NCBI GenBank assembly: GCA_943330745.2
Contig: CALQIX020000007.1
Coordinates: 1 to 64,000, forward strand
Reading direction: 5' to 3'
Length of the DNA stretch: 64,000 bases
From: Lishizhenia tianjinensis
Lineage (GTDB): Bacteria; Bacteroidota; Bacteroidia; Flavobacteriales_D; Crocinitomicaceae
Within the stretch, counting starts at the first letter, position 1, and every line of letters begins with the position of its first letter. A program made the position numbers and the translations under genes. Positions 35,610 through 44,824 of this stretch are shown piece after piece. The notes under the pieces are model-generated. The model was not told the origin of the DNA. It ran no database searches and worked only from the letters and a program-made list of their open reading frames with translations.

Positions 35610-36953
35610 TTATTTTTCAATAAACTCTTCGTAAGAAACAACTTTTTCTTTTATCGTAGCTTCAGATTTACAAAGTGTAATGATTTTTTCTTCCGCTAGT
35701 CGACTTAAAATTGCATCTGTTTGACTTTTATCTTGTAAAAACTTCATTGCATTCTGAGATAATTCATTTTCATCAATATCAAAAACTCCGTAGTTTGCAT
35801 AGTTTGTACGTAATAATTGTTTTGTGAAATTAATTAGCTCTAATTGATCAATAACAATTTCGTGTTTTTCAAAAAGTGTACGTTCTATCAATTGCCATTT
35901 TAACATGTTCCGGTAACTTTCGTACTCAGATTCAATTTGATCGTCCGTAACTGGTTTATCATTTACTTGTTTGATCCATCTTTTCAAAAAGGCATCTGGA
36001 AAATCAGCTTTCACTTGTTCCATCAAAGAATCTTGAATGGTGCGATACAGTTTTTTGTCTGAATCTTGGTCAAACATTCCTTGTAAATCAGACTTAATGC
36101 GTGCGGTAAAATCCGCCTCTGTTTTAACACTTTCATCAGGATAAAGTTTTGCGAATAGCTCATCATTTAATTCCGCAAATTCCATGCACTTAATCTCATT
36201 TATCGTATAGGAGAATAAGTTTCCAACGTTCGCCAAATCAGCCTCTTTAATTCCAAGCATTGCCGCTTTATCTTTAGGGCCTTTGGATACATCATCCGGA
36301 CTCAATTCAACGGTTTCACCGATTTTTTTACCAACAAAAAGAGCACGAACATCCGATGAATCTAAAAATTCTAGAGAGATAGAAGAGGTATGATCAATTC
36401 CACCTTCCTTAATCGATTTATCCTCGTTTAGTTCAAGAAATCGACCTAAAATCAAATCCTTTTCACTAACAATTTCTGCGCTGATTAATTTCCCATATCT
36501 TCTTCGAATGTCCTCAGCCTGCTTAGAAATTAAAGTTTCATTTACATCCACTTTTTGAAATTCAAAAGAACTGTTTTTTGAAATAGAGATGTCAATTGAA
36601 GGTGGAAATCCTATTTCATAACTAAATTCAAAATCTGAAGGATTGCTAAAATCGCCACTAAATCCATTTTGATCCAAAGGAATAGGATTGCCCAATAAAT
36701 TTAATTTCTCTTCAACAATGTATTTATTGACTGCATCCGTAACCATTTTGGATACTTCCTCAAATAAAACGGTTTTACCATATTGCTTTTGTATAAAAGA
36801 TATAGGGGCGTGACCAGCTCTAAATCCTGGGATATTTGCCGTTTTACGATACTTGTTAAGTGTTTCAGAGACTTTGGATTTGTAGTCCTCTGGGGTAACT
36901 TTAATTTTTATCAATGCATTCAATGCATCAATATCCTCACGAATAACGTTCAT
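35610..36953 (-). CDS. tig: Trigger factor, Bacteroidota type
   Basis: The ribosome-associated chaperone that meets nascent chains, 447 residues long. The N-terminal ribosome-binding domain (1-~115) contains the signature IPGFRAGHAP, equal to the GFRxGxxP ribosome-docking loop. The middle domain (~160-245) sits where the FKBP-type PPIase lies, but it lacks the usual IPGFE-type core: the place reads DVRALFVGKKIGETVEL. Prolyl isomerase activity is therefore doubtful. The C-terminal helical arms (~250-447) complete the chaperone. A tRNA-Leu gene and a strong promoter lie upstream on the same strand, and a terminator follows. Confidence 0.9.
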   Translation of the reverse strand: MNVIREDIDALNALIKIKVTPEDYKSKVSETLNKYRKTANIPGFRAGHAPISFIQKQYGKTVLFEEVSKMVTDAVNKYIVEEKLNLLGNPIPLDQNGFSGDFSNPSDFEFSYEIGFPPSIDISISKNSSFEFQKVDVNETLISKQAEDIRRRYGKLISAEIVSEKDLILGRFLELNEDKSIKEGGIDHTSSISLEFLDSSDVRALFVGKKIGETVELSPDDVSKGPKDKAAMLGIKEADLANVGNLFSYTINEIKCMEFAELNDELFAKLYPDESVKTEADFTARIKSDLQGMFDQDSDKKLYRTIQDSLMEQVKADFPDAFLKRWIKQVNDKPVTDDQIESEYESYRNMLKWQLIERTLFEKHEIVIDQLELINFTKQLLRTNYANYGVFDIDENELSQNAMKFLQDKSQTDAILSRLAEEKIITLCKSEATIKEKVVSYEEFIEK

Positions 36954-37008
36954 TTTTAAAACATTAAGTTATTAAACAAAAAATGGCCTCTAAATGAGAC
37001 CATAATAG

Positions 37009-37090
37009 TGCGGATGGAGGGACTCGAACCCGCATACCTCTCGGCACTAGATCCTAAGTCTAGCGTGTCTACCAATTTCACCACATCCGC
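37009..37090 (-). tRNA. tRNA-Leu (anticodon TAG)
   Basis: On the minus strand the 82-nt sequence begins GCGGATG and its 3' acceptor arm is CATCCGC plus discriminator A. The anticodon stem CTAGA/TCTAG encloses loop CTTAGGA, so the anticodon is TAG. The T arm contains GGTTCGAGTCC, and a short variable arm is present. CCA is not encoded. It lies 55 bp upstream of trigger factor on the same strand, so they may be cotranscribed. Confidence 0.95.
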
Positions 37091-37159
37091 AAAAATTCTT
37101 ACTTCAAAAGTTGCGTTTAACTTCGCCCAAAATCCGGAATCAAACGGAATAGAGGGGTG

Positions 37160-37189
37160 CAAAGATAAAGATATTTTAAAAATCCACAA
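37160..37189 (-). promoter_or_regulatory. Predicted promoter for tRNA-Leu (and possibly tig)
   Basis: On the minus strand, TTG (37189-37187) and TAtcTTTG (37167-37160) are separated by 19 bp, a full match to the Bacteroidota pattern. The predicted start is about 60 nt upstream of the tRNA. No separate box is seen between the tRNA and tig. Confidence 0.75.
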
Positions 37190-37301
37190 AATTTTCTTCA
37201 TACTTTTTTCAATAAGCAATAGGCTGTTCAAAAAAGAAATAATTTATTGATTGTGTTCAATTGATTTTTATGAACTTTACACCTTTAACGTATATCAAAT
37301 T

Positions 37302-37514
37302 ATGCTTTCTATTCAAGATTTAATTGATTCTAAATTTAGTGGTGAACCAAGTTTTACCTATACGTATGTCCAATTGGCGGCTCAAGCTGCTGCTATTTTG
37401 ATAGCAGGATTTGTCTTGTGGAGAATCAATTCATACCTTAATAATAAACGCATCGCAAAAAGAAGAAGAAATAATTTTTTCGAAACAAATTACTCAAAAA
37501 ATTGGAGAAAATGA
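37302..37514 (+). CDS. Small membrane protein coupled to kynurenine monooxygenase
   Basis: A 70-residue protein with one membrane helix (about 25-42, AAQAAAILIAGFVLWRIN) and a strongly basic tail (NNKRIAKRRRNN). The ATG at 37302 fits better than the in-frame TTG at 37251, which would add a Cys- and Tyr-containing stretch before it. Its stop overlaps the kmo start as ATGA, so the two are translationally coupled. I recognise no family. A role as a membrane anchor for the monooxygenase, or simply as an unrelated small protein, cannot be told apart here. Confidence 0.6.
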   Translation: MLSIQDLIDSKFSGEPSFTYTYVQLAAQAAAILIAGFVLWRINSYLNNKRIAKRRRNNFFETNYSKNWRK

Positions 37515-38866
37515 TACAGGAAGAAGGGAAGAAAGCTATTATCGTGGGCGCTGGGCTTGTGGGCTCGTTATGGGCTGTTTATTTAGCTAAAGCAGGTTAT
37601 AAAGTGACTATTTATGAGCGAAGGACAGATATTCGGAATACTGTTATTTCAGCCGGAAAATCGATAAATCTTGCCTTGTCCAATCGAGGATGGAAAGCCT
37701 TGGATGCAGTTGGTGTGGGTGATGAGGTCAGAAAGTTTGCAATCCCGATGTACGGTAGAATGATGCATGATTTAGAAGGTAATTTAACGTATCAGCAATA
37801 CGGAAAAGAGGATCAAGCTATTTATTCGGTTTCGCGTGGACTAGTAAATGCGCGGATGATGGATATGGCCGAACAGAAAGGCAACGCAACTATCTTTTTT
37901 CAGCATGAATGTAGAAAGGTTGATTTAGAAAAAGGAATTGTGTACCTAACAAATATGCAAACGCAAGAGCAGTTCGAAGATCATGCCGATTTGGTTTTTG
38001 CAATTGATGGAGCATTCTCTGCCGTGCGTTATAATTCCATGCAAAAATTAGATCGATTTAATTACAGTCAAAATTTTATTGCAGATGGTTACCGTGAAAT
38101 CTTATTGCCAGCCAATGAGGATGGAACAGCAAAAATGGATACAAATGCCTTGCATATTTGGCCACGCGGCCGATTCATGATGATAGCGCTTGCAAACAAT
38201 GACAATTCTTTTACATGCACTTTGTTTATGCCGCATAGCGACCATAAATATGCATTCGATAAACTACAATCCAAAGAAAAAGTAAATGATTTTTTCCATG
38301 AGGTTTTTCCTGATTTCTATCACATGCTTCCTTCGATTGCAGACGAGTGGGAAAAGCATCCATTGGCTTCTCTTGCAATCATTCGTTGTCACCCATGGAC
38401 TGCTGGAAAAGTAGCCTTGATGGGGGATGCCGCTCATGCTACTGTCCCTTTTTATGGTCAGGGAATGAATGCAGGGTTTGAAGATTGTACCGTGATGTTT
38501 GAATTAATGGAGAAACATGGTGAAGATTGGAAATCCATCTTTGAAGAATACAATCGAGAAAGAAAGCCTGATGGTGATGCCTTACAGGATTTATCGTTGG
38601 GGAATTATTTTGAAATGCGCGATTTTGTTGCTGATCCGATGTTTTTGTTACGAAAAAAAATTGAAGCAAAGTTTAGTACAATGTACCCTGACAAATGGAT
38701 GCCGTTGTACTCTCAAGTAACCTTCAGTTCCATTCGATATAGCGTTGCGCTAAAGCAGGGGGAAGTGCAAAAAGGTATCATGGATCAAATTATGGAACAG
38801 TCGGACATTGTTGAAAAATGGGATTCTCCAGAAGTAATGGATCAAATATTAAGTCTATGCGTGTAA
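37511..38866 (+). CDS. kmo: Kynurenine 3-monooxygenase
   Basis: A 451-residue FAD-dependent hydroxylase that turns kynurenine into 3-hydroxykynurenine on the tryptophan-to-NAD route. The FAD-binding GAGLVGSLWAVYLAKAGY is at ~13-30, and GDAAHATVPFYGQGMNAGFEDC (~300) is the second FAD motif typical of KMO. The length and the C-terminal region fit the bacterial enzyme. ATG 37511 was chosen over TTG 37502 because it gives the ATGA overlap with the small gene and a compact N-terminus. No other kynurenine-pathway gene is visible in this window. Confidence 0.93.
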   Translation: MIQEEGKKAIIVGAGLVGSLWAVYLAKAGYKVTIYERRTDIRNTVISAGKSINLALSNRGWKALDAVGVGDEVRKFAIPMYGRMMHDLEGNLTYQQYGKEDQAIYSVSRGLVNARMMDMAEQKGNATIFFQHECRKVDLEKGIVYLTNMQTQEQFEDHADLVFAIDGAFSAVRYNSMQKLDRFNYSQNFIADGYREILLPANEDGTAKMDTNALHIWPRGRFMMIALANNDNSFTCTLFMPHSDHKYAFDKLQSKEKVNDFFHEVFPDFYHMLPSIADEWEKHPLASLAIIRCHPWTAGKVALMGDAAHATVPFYGQGMNAGFEDCTVMFELMEKHGEDWKSIFEEYNRERKPDGDALQDLSLGNYFEMRDFVADPMFLLRKKIEAKFSTMYPDKWMPLYSQVTFSSIRYSVALKQGEVQKGIMDQIMEQSDIVEKWDSPEVMDQILSLCV

Positions 38867-39777
38867 TAGTTAGTCTGTTTTTTTTTATCGGCATCGTAAA
38901 TTCAACCTTTTCACAACGAGTTTTCAAAAAAGGAGAAGTGAATGAAAAGAGTTTACGCAAGGAAGCTAAAATGGATAAAATGGTCATGAATTATGGCATT
39001 CAATTCAATTTTGGACCTACGTATATGATGACAGGAAAAACAAAAGCCTATAATATTACTGATAACGGTGGAGCAAGGGGTGTTTACAGTTTAGATCCTG
39101 CTGGCAAACTTGGCTTTAATGCAGAATTTGGTTATACCTATTTTCCCTTGTGGAAAGGGATTGGAATTCCGGCACTGAAAAAATCTAGGATTTTAGACTA
39201 CATCGAAGGAGGTTTAGGCTTCAAACAACTGGCGGGGAAAGAAGAAACACACATTGATTTAAAAAATGCGTCTGGTCAAATAACGAATTCTGAAGATGGA
39301 TTAGGAAAATTTAGAAATAATTTTGTTTACCTCAGAACGTCCTTTCATTCAATTGTATTTGTGGGTAAGGCAAAAATAGATAAATCCCGAAAGTATTACA
39401 TTGATAATGCCCTTGGTTTTAATGTAGATTTTAATATTATTCAAGGCAATAAAACCTATGAGGACCCGGGTTTATCGTACACGCCAGTTATGAAATTTCA
39501 CAATCCGTTTGTTGCGCAAATGAATTATTCTTTGGGCTTTGGCATCCGCTTGGATCGCGCTTGGATGTTCATCCCGACAATCAATTTACCCGTAATTGGG
39601 TTTTACCAATGGAATGGGTTTAATGCCCGAATGAATTGGTTTTCAAGTCAATATTGGCCAATTCAATTAAGCTTTAAATTTATGAAGCTACGCGAAAAGA
39701 CGCGTAGTTCATGCAAGGGGGCAAGACTAAATGACATCGATAAACAAATGTTGCGCGAACTTCAAAAAAACAATTAG
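38857..39777 (+). CDS. Exported protein, probable outer-membrane barrel
   Basis: A 306-residue protein. ATG 38857 gives a clean signal peptide (MRVIVSLFFFIGIVNSTFSQ) and a 10 bp overlap with kmo. An upstream ATG at 38818 would bury the signal peptide behind 13 extra residues. The mature part has aromatic alternating strands (GIQFNFGPTYM, FNAEFGYTYFP, FNVDFNIIQ) and a C-terminal region with LSFKFMKLREKTR. No known family is recognised. The last ~30 residues are soluble-looking, so the end is not a classic barrel terminus. Confidence 0.7.
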   Translation: MRVIVSLFFFIGIVNSTFSQRVFKKGEVNEKSLRKEAKMDKMVMNYGIQFNFGPTYMMTGKTKAYNITDNGGARGVYSLDPAGKLGFNAEFGYTYFPLWKGIGIPALKKSRILDYIEGGLGFKQLAGKEETHIDLKNASGQITNSEDGLGKFRNNFVYLRTSFHSIVFVGKAKIDKSRKYYIDNALGFNVDFNIIQGNKTYEDPGLSYTPVMKFHNPFVAQMNYSLGFGIRLDRAWMFIPTINLPVIGFYQWNGFNARMNWFSSQYWPIQLSFKFMKLREKTRSSCKGARLNDIDKQMLRELQKNN

Positions 39778-39819
39778 TTAAAATTTCTATTTTTATTTCA
39801 ATGATTTTAAAAAATCCTC

Positions 39820-39849
39820 TTGCTACTATTGAAAGTTTATCTACCTTTG
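39820..39849 (+). promoter_or_regulatory. Predicted promoter of the ATP synthase operon
   Basis: TTG (39820-39822), 19 bp, then TAccTTTG (39842-39849) match the Bacteroidota pattern fully. The box lies downstream of an in-frame ATG at 39801, which argues that the real atpB start is at or after 39873. Confidence 0.75.
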
Positions 39850-39872
39850 CACGAATTTTTGCAGATCGTCAG

Positions 39873-40988
39873 ATGAAAATTGTTAGTATGAGCATTATCA
39901 AGTTATTAGCTTTCACGTTATTAGTAGTTTTTTCTACATCCCTTTCTTTTGCCTCAGGAGGCTCATCCACTGAGAAAGAATTTAATGTGGGTGAAATGAT
40001 TATGCACCACATTAAAGATGCTCATGAATGGCATTTGTGGGGTCCTGAGCATGGAGGAACGTCCATTTACTTACCTGTAATATTGATGGATGAAGGAATG
40101 AAAGTGTTTTCTTCAAAAAATTTATACCACGGAGAATTAGCAACAGCTATCGATCACAAAACACATCAATCGGTAACTTATTATAAAGGAAGCGGAAGTG
40201 CAGAAGGATATGGAATGTTCCATGAGAAAATCTATAAATTAAACAACGGTGAATTGTCTTTTGAAGACGGACACGTTCATGGAAATGCTAAAGTATTCGA
40301 TTTTTCAATAACTAAAAATGTGCTTTCTTTGTTTTTTGGGGCTGCAATTATTCTTGCCATGATGCTTACAGTTGCAGGATATTACAAGAAAAATGGTGCT
40401 GTTGCTCCAAAAGGATTAGCTAAATTTATGGAACCTATTATTGTAATGGTGCGTGACGATATAGCAAAAGCAAACATTGATAAACACAAATACCATAAAT
40501 ACGTTCCTTATTTAACCACTATTTTCTTCTTTATTTGGTTAAATAATATGTTGGGTTTAGTGCCGATTTTGCCAGGTGGAGCTAATTTAACAGGTAATAT
40601 TACCGTGACGCTTTTTTTAGCGGTTTGCACCCTGTTGGTTACTGTATTTTCTGCAAACAAAAACTATTGGTCACATATTTTCGCAACTCCTGGAGTTCCT
40701 AAATTACTGCTTCCAATTATGATTCCAATAGAGATTGTTGGTATTTTCACAAAGCCTTTCGCGTTAATGATTCGTTTATTTGCCAATATTACTGCTGGTC
40801 ACATCATTGTTTTGGCATTGATTTCAATAATTTTCATAAATAAAAATGCAGCATGGGGAATGTTATCTGTACCTATGGCATTATTTATTTCGGTTTTGGA
40901 GTTGTTAGTTGCGTTCCTTCAAGCATATTTATTTGCAATGTTGTCCTCCTTGTTCATTGGAGCAGCAGTTGAAGAGGCGCATCATTAA
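39873..40988 (+). CDS. atpB: ATP synthase F0 subunit a
   Basis: The proton-channel subunit of F0. From ATG 39873 the protein is 371 residues, longer than the ~270 of E. coli. A signal-like hydrophobic start (LLAFTLLVVFSTSLSFA) and a His-rich soluble segment (MIMHHIKDAHEWHLWGPEHGG) precede the channel, as known for Bacteroidota a-subunits. The essential arginine is in FALMIRLFANITAGH in the C-terminal half. I prefer 39873 over ATG 39801 because the promoter box lies between them; ATG 39888 is also possible. It begins the atpBEFHAG operon. atpI is absent and atpD/atpC are not here, which is usual for this phylum. Confidence 0.93.
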   Translation: MKIVSMSIIKLLAFTLLVVFSTSLSFASGGSSTEKEFNVGEMIMHHIKDAHEWHLWGPEHGGTSIYLPVILMDEGMKVFSSKNLYHGELATAIDHKTHQSVTYYKGSGSAEGYGMFHEKIYKLNNGELSFEDGHVHGNAKVFDFSITKNVLSLFFGAAIILAMMLTVAGYYKKNGAVAPKGLAKFMEPIIVMVRDDIAKANIDKHKYHKYVPYLTTIFFFIWLNNMLGLVPILPGGANLTGNITVTLFLAVCTLLVTVFSANKNYWSHIFATPGVPKLLLPIMIPIEIVGIFTKPFALMIRLFANITAGHIIVLALISIIFINKNAAWGMLSVPMALFISVLELLVAFLQAYLFAMLSSLFIGAAVEEAHH

Positions 40989-40995
40989 TTTGTAA

Positions 40996-41229
<234 letters not shown>

Positions 41230-41232
41230 TTT

Positions 41233-41267
41233 TCAATCCCTAACGGTTGGTTGGGGATTGATTTTTT
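41233..41267 (+). terminator. Terminator-like hairpin between atpE and atpF
   Basis: The arms TCAATCCC (41233-41240) and GGGATTGA (41254-41261) form a perfect 8 bp stem with a 13 nt loop, followed by six T residues. It lies inside the operon, 21 bp before atpF. It could stop part of the transcripts or protect the 3' end of a short atpB-atpE message, raising c-subunit output. That effect is inference. Confidence 0.7.
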
Positions 41268-41288
41268 AACCTTGTAAAAAGAAAAAAA

Positions 41289-41783
41289 ATGGATTTAATA
41301 TTACCAGATTTAGGTTTATTGTTTTGGACAGGTATTGTTTTTTGTACCTTGTTATTCATACTAACGAAATTTGCTTGGAAACCGATTTTAGGTGCTGTAA
41401 ATGCGCGTGAGCAAAAAATTTCTGAAGCATTGGAATTGGCTGAGAAAACAAAAGCAGAAATGAAGGCGTTACAGTCTGAAAATGAAAATTTGTTAAAAGA
41501 AGCTAGAGCTCAAAGAGATTCGATGTTGAAGGATGCTAAAAATGCAGCAGATAAATTGATTGAAGAATCAAAGGACAAAGCCAAATTAGAAGCTGATAAA
41601 ATTGTTACAGCTGCGAAGGAAGCAATCAAAAATGAGAAATTGCAAGCAATGAGCGAACTAAAAACTCATGTAGCTGGTTTGTCGTTGGAAATTGCAGAAA
41701 AAATCATTCGTGGAGAATTATCTTCTGATGAAAAGCAAAAAGCACTTGCCGAAAAAATGGCTGAGGATATCAATATGAATTAA
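41289..41783 (+). CDS. atpF: ATP synthase F0 subunit b
   Basis: A 164-residue peripheral-stalk subunit with one N-terminal membrane helix (LGLLFWTGIVFCTLLFILTKFAW, ~8-30). A long charged coiled coil follows (SEALELAEKTKAEMKAL...) to the C-terminus. Length and form are standard. It lies between the hairpin after atpE and atpH, which starts 6 bp after its stop. Confidence 0.94.
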   Translation: MDLILPDLGLLFWTGIVFCTLLFILTKFAWKPILGAVNAREQKISEALELAEKTKAEMKALQSENENLLKEARAQRDSMLKDAKNAADKLIEESKDKAKLEADKIVTAAKEAIKNEKLQAMSELKTHVAGLSLEIAEKIIRGELSSDEKQKALAEKMAEDINMN

Positions 41784-41789
41784 TGCATC

Positions 41790-42323
41790 ATGAAAAGTAC
41801 TAAATCAGCAATTCGATATTCAAAAGCACTTCTAGAGTTAGCAATTGAGCAAAACAAAGTTGACCTTGTTTTAAGTGATATGAATTTCTTTTATAATTCT
41901 AGTAGAGACAATAATGATTTATTAGTTTTCTTAAAATCACCGGTAATTCGATCAGATAAAAAATTGAATGTGCTTCATGAATTGTTTAGTCATTTTGATG
42001 TATTAACAACTTCATTCATGCAACTAATTACTAAAAATAGAAGAGAAGCATTGTTAGTAGAAATTGCTGCTTCCTTTATCAAAATAGTAAAAGACCACAA
42101 AGGTATTATTCCCGTTACTTTAATTTCAGCATCTGTTCTTTCCAAAGAAAGTAAGGATAAAATCATATCCAAAATTAAAGTTTCCGGACAAATTGAACTT
42201 ACAGAAGTAATAGACACCAAATTGATTGGTGGATTTGTTGTCCGAATTGGGGACATTCAAATTGATGCTTCAGTAAATAACCAATTGAAAAAGTTAAAAT
42301 TAGACTTGATTACAAACAATTAA
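41790..42323 (+). CDS. atpH: ATP synthase F1 subunit delta
   Basis: The 177-residue OSCP/delta subunit that joins the b stalk to the top of F1. The start KSAIRYSKALLELAIEQNKV is the usual N-terminal helix. The C-terminal DTKLIGGFVVRIGDIQIDASVNNQLKKL is the family signature. It sits between atpF and atpA with short gaps (6 and 18 bp). Confidence 0.95.
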   Translation: MKSTKSAIRYSKALLELAIEQNKVDLVLSDMNFFYNSSRDNNDLLVFLKSPVIRSDKKLNVLHELFSHFDVLTTSFMQLITKNRREALLVEIAASFIKIVKDHKGIIPVTLISASVLSKESKDKIISKIKVSGQIELTEVIDTKLIGGFVVRIGDIQIDASVNNQLKKLKLDLITNN

Positions 42324-42341
42324 TAGATAAAAATACAGATC

Positions 42342-43916
42342 ATGGCAGATATTAAACCAGCAGAAGTTTCTGCAATCTTACGTGAGCAATTATCAGGCTT
42401 TAGAAGTGAAGCTGAGTTGCAAGAGGTGGGTACCGTTTTACAAATTGGGGATGGTATTTCTCGAGTTTATGGATTAACTGGAGTTCAGTACGGAGAACTT
42501 GTTGAATTTGACGGAGGAATTCGTGGAATTGCATTGAACTTGGAAGAAGACAATGTTGGAGTTGTTGTACTTGGACGTGCCTCTGAGGTAAAGGAAGGCG
42601 ATACTGTGAAACGTTTAGGCCGTATTGCCTCTGTAAACGTAGGTGAAGGAATGGTTGGGCGTGTTGTTGATACATTAGGTCAACCAATAGATGGTAAAGG
42701 AGTGATTACTGGTGAGTTGTTCGAAATGCCAATTGAGAGAAAAGCTCCTGGTGTTATCTTTCGTCAACCGGTAAATGAACCTCTTCAAACGGGGATTAAG
42801 GCAATTGATGCAATGATTCCAGTCGGTCGTGGTCAACGTGAGTTAATCATTGGTGACAGACAAACAGGTAAAACAACCGTTGCCATTGATACCATTATTA
42901 ATCAAAAAGAATTCTACGATAGAGGAGAAACTGTTTTTTGTATTTATGTGGCAATCGGTCAAAAAGGATCTACTGTTGCAGGAATCGTGAAAAAATTTGA
43001 AGATGCAGGTGCCATGGCTTATACTGTTGTTGTAGCTGCAAATGCTTCTGATCCAGCTCCGATGCAGTTTTATGCCCCGATGACGGGTGCTGCCATTGGT
43101 GAGTTTTTCCGTGACTCTGGAAAACCTGCTTTAATCGTATATGATGATTTAACAAAGCAAGCGGCTGCTTACCGTGAGGTTTCGCTTTTATTGCGTCGTC
43201 CACCCGGCCGTGAGGCTTATCCAGGAGATGTATTCTACTTACATTCTCGCTTATTAGAAAGAGCGGCAAAAGTAATTGCTGATGATACGATAGCACGACA
43301 AATGAATGATTTACCTGAATCCTTGAAAGGTCGAGTTAAAGGTGGGGGATCATTAACAGCCTTGCCAATTATCGAAACACAAGCAGGTGATGTCTCTGCT
43401 TATATTCCAACGAATGTTATTTCAATTACAGATGGTCAAATTTTCCTTGAGTCAGATTTGTTTAACTCAGGCATTCGTCCAGCGATAAATGTTGGTATTT
43501 CTGTTTCTCGTGTTGGAGGATCTGCGCAAATTAAGTCAATGAAAAAAGTTGCCGGAACGTTGAAATTAGATCAAGCTCAATACCGTGAACTAGAAGCGTT
43601 TTCTAAATTTGGTTCTGATTTAGATGCTGCTACCAAATCTGTTTTGGATAAAGGAGCTCGAAATGTGGAGATTTTGAAACAACGCGAAGGTGATCCTTAC
43701 CCAGTTGAAAAGCAAATCGCGATTATTTATTGTGGTACAAAAGGATTAATGCAACGTGTTCCAATCAATAAAATTAAAGAATTCGAAAAAGAATATTTGA
43801 CTGTTCTAGAATCACAACATGCGCAAGTATTGGCTGATTTGAAAGCGGGTAAATATACCGATGAAATGACTGATGTTATGAGTCGTGTGGCTAAAGAAAT
43901 AGCAGATAGATATTAA
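42342..43916 (+). CDS. atpA: ATP synthase F1 subunit alpha
   Basis: The non-catalytic nucleotide-binding subunit, 524 residues. The P-loop GDRQTGKT (about 170-177), the region [11 protein letters not shown] and the signature [17 protein letters not shown] are all present, and the C-terminal helical domain is complete. Length is normal. It is followed by atpG after 23 bp. Confidence 0.97.
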   Translation: MADIKPAEVSAILREQLSGFRSEAELQEVGTVLQIGDGISRVYGLTGVQYGELVEFDGGIRGIALNLEEDNVGVVVLGRASEVKEGDTVKRLGRIASVNVGEGMVGRVVDTLGQPIDGKGVITGELFEMPIERKAPGVIFRQPVNEPLQTGIKAIDAMIPVGRGQRELIIGDRQTGKTTVAIDTIINQKEFYDRGETVFCIYVAIGQKGSTVAGIVKKFEDAGAMAYTVVVAANASDPAPMQFYAPMTGAAIGEFFRDSGKPALIVYDDLTKQAAAYREVSLLLRRPPGREAYPGDVFYLHSRLLERAAKVIADDTIARQMNDLPESLKGRVKGGGSLTALPIIETQAGDVSAYIPTNVISITDGQIFLESDLFNSGIRPAINVGISVSRVGGSAQIKSMKKVAGTLKLDQAQYRELEAFSKFGSDLDAATKSVLDKGARNVEILKQREGDPYPVEKQIAIIYCGTKGLMQRVPINKIKEFEKEYLTVLESQHAQVLADLKAGKYTDEMTDVMSRVAKEIADRY

Positions 43917-43939
43917 TTAGGTTTTAAGAACTAAGTCAC

Positions 43940-44803
43940 ATGCCTAGCTTAAAAGAAATACGAAATCGAATTACTTCCGTTGGTTCAACGATGCAGATTA
44001 CTTCGGCCATGAAAATGGTTTCAGCTGCAAAATTGAAGCGCGCTCAAGATGCAATTACGCAAATGCGCCCTTACTCAGTGAAGCTTCAGGAAATTCTTGG
44101 GAATTTAAGTGCCACACTGGATTTATCTGAAAATGCATATTCTGAAGTTCGAACGGAAGGTAAAACCTTGATTATTGGAATTACTTCCAATCGAGGTCTT
44201 TGTGGTGGATTTAATAATTATGCAATTAAACAAGTTAATGCATTAGTGCTTGAAAATCCAAACGCACAAATTCTTTGCTTGGGTAAAAAAATCAAGGATG
44301 TAACGAAAAAGACACCTCGTTACTATATCAATGATGTGATAGAACCAGTCGAAGATATCTTTTCAAATTTGTCATTCGAATCTATTTCAATCATCTGTGG
44401 CGATATCATGAATCGATTTGTAAATAAGGAATTTAATAAGGTTCTAATTGTCTATAATCGATTTGTAAATGCAGCAACTCAGGTTGTTCAAACGGAACAG
44501 TTATTACCAATAATTCCTGCGGTTTCCACAAGTGCATCTTCCGGAGATTATTTATTTGAGCCTTCAAAAACAGAGATAGTTGAGGATCTTATTCCAAAAA
44601 CACTTAAAATTCAATTATTTAAGGCTGTTTTAGATTCTTATGCAGCTGAACATGGCGCGCGAATGACAGCAATGCACAAGGCAACGGATAATGCGAATGA
44701 CCTGAAAAAAGCACTTAAATTGAGTTATAATAAGGCACGTCAAGCTGCAATTACCAACGAAATCTTAGAAATTGTGGGAGGTGCTGAAGCATTGAACTCA
44801 TAA
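43940..44803 (+). CDS. atpG: ATP synthase F1 subunit gamma
   Basis: The 287-residue central shaft. The N-terminal coiled coil EIRNRITSVGSTMQITSAMKMVSAAKLKRAQ and the C-terminal signature ARMTAMHKATDNANDLKKALKLSYNKARQAAITNEILEI-type helix are both complete, so the rotor is intact. It ends the ATP synthase operon. The beta and epsilon subunits must be encoded elsewhere. A response-regulator gene starts 21 bp later. Confidence 0.96.
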   Translation: MPSLKEIRNRITSVGSTMQITSAMKMVSAAKLKRAQDAITQMRPYSVKLQEILGNLSATLDLSENAYSEVRTEGKTLIIGITSNRGLCGGFNNYAIKQVNALVLENPNAQILCLGKKIKDVTKKTPRYYINDVIEPVEDIFSNLSFESISIICGDIMNRFVNKEFNKVLIVYNRFVNAATQVVQTEQLLPIIPAVSTSASSGDYLFEPSKTEIVEDLIPKTLKIQLFKAVLDSYAAEHGARMTAMHKATDNANDLKKALKLSYNKARQAAITNEILEIVGGAEALNS

Positions 44804-44824
44804 ATTACTTATCTTGCGACTATT

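Noticed and set aside
42400-43296. Minus-strand frames of 95 and 108 residues inside atpA
   Set aside because: atpA is unambiguous. The His/Gln-rich antisense products are typical shadow frames.
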